The translations under genes were made by a program, and so were the position numbers. Shown one piece after another: positions 58,393 through 62,494 of a stretch of 62,494 nt of DNA; within the stretch, counting starts at the first letter, position 1; each line of letters begins with the position of its first letter. The DNA is from Marichromatium bheemlicum. GTDB lineage: Bacteria; Pseudomonadota; Gammaproteobacteria; Chromatiales; Chromatiaceae. The notes beneath the pieces were generated by a model. The model had not been told where the DNA came from and ran no database searches. It saw nothing but the letters and a program-made list of their open reading frames with translations. Location of the stretch: NCBI RefSeq assembly GCF_012276755.1, contig NZ_JAAXKX010000018.1, positions 1-62,494 of the forward strand, in the 5' to 3' direction.

Positions 58393-59322
58393 ATGGATGC
58401 CGGTCACACCCCGCACTGCAGACATCTCCGCTCGCTACTCGACCTGAGCAGCGAGGAGGCCCGGGCGCTGATTAACCGCGCCATCGAGCTCAAACGCATG
58501 CAGCGAGCGGGCGAGGACCACCGGACCCTCGCCGGCAAGGCGCTGGGGATGATCTTCGAGAAGTCCTCGACCCGCACCCGGGTCTCGTTCGAGACCGGGA
58601 TGTTCCAGCTCGGCGGTCACGCCCTCTTTCTCTCTCCACGCGACACCCAACTCGGACGCGGCGAGCCGATCGAGGACAGCGCGCGAGTGCTCTCGCGCAT
58701 GGTCGACGGCATCATGATCCGCACCTTCGACCAGGAGACGGTAGAACGCTTTGCCGCCTACTCCTCGGTACCGGTGATCAACGCCCTCACCGATCGCTTC
58801 CACCCCTGCCAATTGCTCGCCGACCTGCAGACCTTCACCGAGCATCGCGGCGACATCCGCGGCAAGCGCGTGGCCTGGATCGGTGATGGCAACAACATGT
58901 GCCATTCGTTCATCAATGCCGCACGACTGTTCGACTTCGAACTGCGCATCGCCTGCCCCGAGGGCTATGCCCCGGACGGCGCCATCTATGCCGCCGCGAG
59001 CGACCGTTGCACCATCGTCCACGACCCCGCCGCTGCCGCTGAGGACGCCGATCTGATCGCCACCGACGTCTGGGCGAGCATGGGTCAGGAAGAGGAACAG
59101 GCACACCGCCAGGCGCTGTTCGCCCCCTTCCAGGTCGATGACGCGGTCATGGCGCGCGCGGCCAAGGATGCGCTCTTCATGCACTGCCTCCCGGCGCACC
59201 GTGGCGAGGAGGTCTCGGCCTCGGTCATCGACGGCCCGCAGTCGGTGGTCTGGGACGAGGCCGAGAACCGGCTTCACGCCCAGAAGGCGCTGCTCGAGTT
59301 CCTGCTCAAGCCCGCGGCCTGA
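58393..59322 (+). CDS. argF: ornithine carbamoyltransferase
   Basis: Makes citrulline from ornithine and carbamoyl phosphate. The 309-aa protein has [16 protein letters not shown] (carbamoyl-phosphate loop), the [12 protein letters not shown] segment, [11 protein letters not shown] and [13 protein letters not shown] (ornithine binding). GGAG precedes the start. Forms an argDF operon; argG is separate. Confidence 0.95.
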   Translation: MDAGHTPHCRHLRSLLDLSSEEARALINRAIELKRMQRAGEDHRTLAGKALGMIFEKSSTRTRVSFETGMFQLGGHALFLSPRDTQLGRGEPIEDSARVLSRMVDGIMIRTFDQETVERFAAYSSVPVINALTDRFHPCQLLADLQTFTEHRGDIRGKRVAWIGDGNNMCHSFINAARLFDFELRIACPEGYAPDGAIYAAASDRCTIVHDPAAAAEDADLIATDVWASMGQEEEQAHRQALFAPFQVDDAVMARAAKDALFMHCLPAHRGEEVSASVIDGPQSVVWDEAENRLHAQKALLEFLLKPAA

Positions 59323-59372
59323 CCCCATGTCCACGCTGTCGGTCGTCCGTCGTCACCGCCAGCAACCGGAAA

Positions 59373-59392
59373 CGCCGGGGCCCTGCCCGGCG
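59373..59392 (+). terminator. weak hairpin after argF
   Basis: CGCCGGG (59373-59379) and CCCGGCG (59386-59392) with a 6-nt loop lie between argF and the SH3 gene. No T-run; may only be mRNA-end structure. Confidence 0.35.
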
Positions 59393-59430
59393 CGTACCAG
59401 AGTCCAACCCAGCCGAGTTGAGGACGCCTC

Positions 59431-60114
59431 GTGATACGCATCGCGCTCCTATCCCTTACGCTCCTGGCCGCGCTGTTCGGTCAGGCAGCCATCGCCCAGG
59501 CCGATACCCGCTACGTGACCGACGAGCTCGAGATCACCTTGCGCACCGGTGAGAGCACTCGCTATCGCATCATCCGCATGCTGCCGAGCGGAACCCCGCT
59601 CGAGGTCCTGAGCGTCAACCGCGCCACCAACTATGCCCGGGTACGCACCGAGGACGGCACCACCGGCTACGTCCTGGCACACGAACTCCAGGACGAACCA
59701 GCGGCGCGCGAGCGTGTCGCGGCACTCGAGGCCAAGCTCGCCGAGCTGCAACAAAAGCCCGATGCCCTGGCCGCGCAGTTGAGCAAGCTGCAGGCCGAGC
59801 ACGAGCAGGTGAGCGCCGACAATGCCGCACTGCGCCAAGAGAAGCAGCGCCTCGAACAGGAGCTGGCAACCGTGCGTCATGCCTCGTCCAATATCCTCGA
59901 GATCACCGAGGACCGCGACCGGTTGCGCATCCAGGTCAGTGAGCTCACCCGCGAGCGCGCCGACCTGCAGCAGGAGAATCGTGACCTCAAGAATCAGACC
60001 CATCAGCGCTGGTTCCTGATCGGCGCCGGCGTGGTCACCGGCGGCGTCTTCCTCGGGCTGCTGCTGCCGCACCTGCGTTGGCGGCGGCGTCGGAGTTCCT
60101 GGGCCTCGCTGTAA
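59431..60114 (+). CDS. SH3-domain, coiled-coil membrane protein (TIGR04211/YgiM-like)
   Basis: A 227-aa protein: signal peptide (1-24), bacterial SH3 domain (about 25-90; RYVTDELEITLRTGEST... and VRTEDGTTGYVLAHEL), long coiled coil (about 92-190), a C-terminal helix (about 193-213) and an Arg-rich end. This is the architecture of YgiM and the TIGR04211 family: periplasmic SH3 attached to the inner membrane. The GTG start has GAGGA 7 nt upstream. Function unknown; related SH3 domains bind peptidoglycan. Confidence 0.87.
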   Translation: MIRIALLSLTLLAALFGQAAIAQADTRYVTDELEITLRTGESTRYRIIRMLPSGTPLEVLSVNRATNYARVRTEDGTTGYVLAHELQDEPAARERVAALEAKLAELQQKPDALAAQLSKLQAEHEQVSADNAALRQEKQRLEQELATVRHASSNILEITEDRDRLRIQVSELTRERADLQQENRDLKNQTHQRWFLIGAGVVTGGVFLGLLLPHLRWRRRRSSWASL

Positions 60115-60120
60115 GACGAC

Positions 60121-60150
60121 ACGCACGCCCCACACTCTCAGGGCGTGCGT
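60121..60150 (+). terminator. perfect 10-bp hairpin after the SH3 gene
   Basis: ACGCACGCCC (60121-60130) and GGGCGTGCGT (60141-60150) with a 10-nt loop. Followed by ACCTCCCCTCTT rather than a T-run. Confidence 0.6.
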
Positions 60151-60282
60151 ACCTCCCCTCTTGGCCAGGTCGCCGTTGTGCGCCCAGGCACTCGTCCCCA
60201 TCCGTACGGCCACCCAGGCCGTCCCCACTCGTACTCGCCGTGGCTGATGCGCCCGTGCCCCAGACCGTGGTGATGAGGGGCG

Positions 60283-60288
60283 TATAAT
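60283..60288 (+). promoter_or_regulatory. -10 element upstream of ilvD
   Basis: A perfect TATAAT, 40 nt before the ilvD start. The -35 region (about 60260-60265, CCAGAC) matches poorly. The position fits a short leader. Confidence 0.5.
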
Positions 60289-60327
60289 CGAAGCGTGTCA
60301 AGTTCAACCCTTCAGGTCTGTCCCACT

Positions 60328-62178
60328 ATGCCCCAATACCGTTCCAGAACCTCGACCCAGGGCCGCAACATGGCCGGCGCCCGTGCACTGTGGCGTGCCA
60401 CCGGCATGAAGGATGGTGACTTCGAGAAGCCGATCATCGCGGTCGTCAACTCCTTCACCCAATTCGTCCCCGGGCACGTACACCTGAAAGATCTCGGCCA
60501 ATTGGTCGCCCGTGAGATCGAGGCCAACGGCGGCGTCGCCAAGGAATTCAACACCATCGCCATCGACGACGGCATCGCCATGGGTCACGATGGCATGCTC
60601 TATTCGCTGCCCTCGCGTGACATCATCGCCGACTCCGTCGAGTACATGGTCAACGCCCACTGTGCCGATGCCATGGTGTGCATCTCCAACTGCGACAAGA
60701 TCACCCCCGGGATGCTGATGGCGGCGATGCGCCTCAACATCCCCACGGTGTTCGTCTCGGGTGGACCGATGGAGGCCGGCAAGGTACTGCGCGATGGCGA
60801 CGAGCTGCGTCTCGACCTAGTCGACGCGATGGTCGCCGCAGCCAACCCCGAGGAGAGCGATGAATCGGTCGCCGAGATCGAGCGCTCGGCCTGTCCCACC
60901 TGCGGCTCCTGCTCGGGGATGTTCACCGCCAACTCGATGAACTGTCTCACCGAGGCACTGGGTCTGAGCCTGCCGGGCAACGGCTCGCTGGTGGCCACCC
61001 ATGCCGCGCGCAAGGGCTTGTTCCTGGAGGCCGGGCGTTTGATCGTCGAGCTGGCCCGGCGCCACTACGAACAGGACGACGCCAGCGTGCTGCCGCGCGC
61101 GATCGCCGACCGTCGCGCCTTCGAGAACGCGATGAGCCTCGACATCGCCATGGGCGGCTCGACCAACACCGTGCTGCACCTGCTGGCAACCGCACACGAG
61201 GGCGAGGTCGACTTCACCATGGCCGACATCGACCGCCTCAGCCGCAAGGTGCCAAACCTGTGCAAGGTCGCGCCGGCGACCCAGCGCTATCACATGGAGA
61301 ACGTGCATCGCGCCGGCGGCATCATGGGCATTCTCGGCGAACTCGACCGTGCCGGTCTGATCCATCGCGAGGTCGCCACCGTGCACAGCCCCAGCCTGGG
61401 CGCGGCCTTGGAGCACTGGGACCTCAAGCGCAATGCCGCCGCCGAGGCCGAGACCCTGTATCGCGCCGCCCCTGGGGGTGTGCCGAGCCAGCAGGCCTTC
61501 AGTCAGGAGCAACAGTGGCCCACGCTCGATCTCGATCGCGCTACCGGCTGCATCCGCGACCGCGAGCACGCCTACAGCCAGGACGGTGGGCTGGCCGTAC
61601 TCTTCGGCAACCTCGCCGAGGCCGGCTGTATCGTCAAGACCGCCGGTGTCGACGCCTCGATCCTCAGCTTCTCCGGTCCGGCACGGATCTTCGAGAGCCA
61701 GGATGCCGCGGTCGCGGCCATCCTCGGTGACCAGATCCAGGCCGGCGACGTCGTGCTGATCCGCTATGAGGGCCCCAAGGGGGGACCGGGGATGCAAGAG
61801 ATGCTCTACCCCACCAGCTATCTCAAGTCCAAGGGGCTCGGCAAGCAGTGCGCGTTGATCACCGACGGGCGTTTCTCCGGCGGCACCTCCGGACTCTCGA
61901 TCGGTCATGTCTCACCCGAGGCGGCCGAGGGCGGTCTGATCGGACTGGTCGAGGAGGGGGATCGAATCGAGATCGACATCCCCAACCGCAAGATCAACCT
62001 TGCTGTCGACGAACAAACCCTGGCCGCACGTCGTCAGGCAATGACGGCCCGCGGCGAGGCTGCTTGGCAGCCAGTCGAGCGCAAACGTCAAGTCTCCAAG
62101 GCCTTGCAGGCCTACGCCGCCCTGACCACCAGCGCCGCCCACGGCGCCGTGCGTGACCTCAACCAGCTCAAACGCTGA
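60328..62178 (+). CDS. ilvD: dihydroxy-acid dehydratase
   Basis: Fe-S dehydratase making 2-oxo acids for valine, isoleucine and leucine. The 616-aa protein has the cluster-binding cysteines in [11 protein letters not shown] and [11 protein letters not shown], the [12 protein letters not shown] motif and [14 protein letters not shown] near the end, as in the long (E. coli) form. ATG 60328 ([19 protein letters not shown]) is the typical start. The ilvD product feeds leuA and receives the cimA-derived carbon. Followed by a hairpin terminator and a repeat. Confidence 0.97.
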   Translation: MPQYRSRTSTQGRNMAGARALWRATGMKDGDFEKPIIAVVNSFTQFVPGHVHLKDLGQLVAREIEANGGVAKEFNTIAIDDGIAMGHDGMLYSLPSRDIIADSVEYMVNAHCADAMVCISNCDKITPGMLMAAMRLNIPTVFVSGGPMEAGKVLRDGDELRLDLVDAMVAAANPEESDESVAEIERSACPTCGSCSGMFTANSMNCLTEALGLSLPGNGSLVATHAARKGLFLEAGRLIVELARRHYEQDDASVLPRAIADRRAFENAMSLDIAMGGSTNTVLHLLATAHEGEVDFTMADIDRLSRKVPNLCKVAPATQRYHMENVHRAGGIMGILGELDRAGLIHREVATVHSPSLGAALEHWDLKRNAAAEAETLYRAAPGGVPSQQAFSQEQQWPTLDLDRATGCIRDREHAYSQDGGLAVLFGNLAEAGCIVKTAGVDASILSFSGPARIFESQDAAVAAILGDQIQAGDVVLIRYEGPKGGPGMQEMLYPTSYLKSKGLGKQCALITDGRFSGGTSGLSIGHVSPEAAEGGLIGLVEEGDRIEIDIPNRKINLAVDEQTLAARRQAMTARGEAAWQPVERKRQVSKALQAYAALTTSAAHGAVRDLNQLKR

Positions 62179-62193
62179 TCCCACCCGTATTCA

Positions 62194-62222
62194 CCCCGCC
62201 GTCGCCATCCGGCGCGGCGGGG
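62194..62222 (+). terminator. ilvD terminator-like hairpin
   Basis: CCCCGCCG (62194-62201) and CGGCGGGG (62215-62222) form a perfect stem; the loop can pair further (GCC/GGC). No T-run. Confidence 0.55.
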
Positions 62223-62244
62223 CGAACCAGCCTCCAGCCAGATT

Positions 62245-62335
62245 GTGAACCGCAAAGACGCCAAGCACACAAAGGATTGTGAGTGTGGATGCCGGTCTAA
62301 CAAACTTCAGTCGCCAGCGATCAGCCGTCAGTCAG
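62245..62335. repeat. partial copy of the composite repeat
   Basis: Left end GTGAACCGCAAAGACGCCAA at 62245, then on the other strand heptamers CTGACGG CTGATCG CTGGCGA CTGAAG at about 62335-62307. So a left end is followed by inverted-phase heptamers, as in the copies near argG. The right end is not found before the window stops. Confidence 0.7.
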
Positions 62336-62348
62336 ACGGCATTGATAC

Positions 62349-62397
62349 CCTTAACGAAGTCGGTTTACCTCGTGCGGTACCGTCGGTAGGGTTAAGG
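62349..62397. repeat. inverted pair CCTTAAC / GTTAAGG
   Basis: CCTTAAC (62349-62355) and GTTAAGG (62391-62397) bracket 35 nt. It resembles in size and edge sequence the GTTAACC-type palindromic element at 29969-30035 but is shorter and less perfect. The remaining ~97 nt to the window end show nothing I can assign. Confidence 0.4.
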
Positions 62398-62494
62398 TTT
62401 TGTGGCAGCCCAATACGTCTGCTGAGGAACGGCGCGCCGGGACAAGAACCGAACGCCGGCTAATACACCACGCGTCCCCCGGCGCAGCCGCACA

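Overview
The window (62.5 kb, GC-rich chromosomal DNA) reads as core genome of a purple sulfur bacterium, most likely a Chromatiaceae member of the Gammaproteobacteria. The main pointers are a glycine/tyrosine-rich secreted protein of the sulfur-globule type (8695-9102), the Pseudomonas-like order HAD phosphatase / rppH / ptsP, FeSOD, Grx4, MlaA, and an acetate-use block (DUF4212 + VC_2705-type symporter + CBS/DUF294 protein + exonuclease + acs). I see no rRNA, tRNA, transposase, prophage or CRISPR. The first ~40 bases are almost pure G/C and are probably unreliable sequence.

Layout. 76-4331: a type IV pilin, then (minus strand) rppH-ptsP-PH protein-cupin. 4588-8604: HAD phosphatase followed by a lipid cassette, olsB-olsA-GT4 glycosyltransferase-PAP2 phosphatase, with overlapping or touching genes. 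8695-11668 (minus): sulfur globule protein, family 4/5 uracil-DNA glycosylase, leuA. 11918-18525: Ycf46-like AAA ATPase, cbpA-cbpM, nadC, ampD, a GNAT, a MIF-like tautomerase and an LpxH-like metallophosphatase. 18761-21330: CPA2 antiporter coupled to a tandem universal stress protein. 21331-24001: argG between two blocks of repeats. 24002-29615 (minus): PQQ sugar dehydrogenase, DUF971 protein, hemH, hemerythrin, a two-RCK potassium channel and its small membrane neighbour. 29616-30184: a third repeat block with nested insertions. 30185-35737: DUF2339 membrane protein, and thrC-cimA on the minus strand. 36287-43222: acetate locus ending in acs. 43686-49142: NYN/cold-shock protein, pilB-pilC-pilD-coaE. 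49214-53887: small secreted protein, pckA, pyrC, mlaA, rnt. 53893-62178: grxD, an AsnB-type amidotransferase of the NAGGN type, sodB, argD-argF, an SH3/coiled-coil protein, ilvD, then a fourth repeat block.

How the genes work together. Amino-acid synthesis is prominent: leuA, cimA, thrC and ilvD for branched-chain amino acids (cimA offers a threonine-independent route to 2-oxobutyrate), and argG, argD and argF for arginine. Acs and the symporter bring in acetate, and PckA and PtsP act around PEP/oxaloacetate. The pil genes form one transcription unit with coaE, while the pilin lies 44 kb away.

The least explained content is a family of composite intergenic repeats present in four gaps. Each has a ~30-bp motif (GAACCGCNAAG... 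in one orientation, CTTTGCGGTTCAA in the other) whose inner or outer side carries phased heptamers of the form CTNNNNN (or NNNNNAG in inverted orientation). Copies occur as 132-bp units (three), 170-172-bp inverted-repeat elements in a 254-256-bp tandem array (three), and a copy split by a 58-bp hairpin insert flanked by a 7-bp direct repeat. The second candidate for new biology is the olsBA-GT4-PAP2 cassette.
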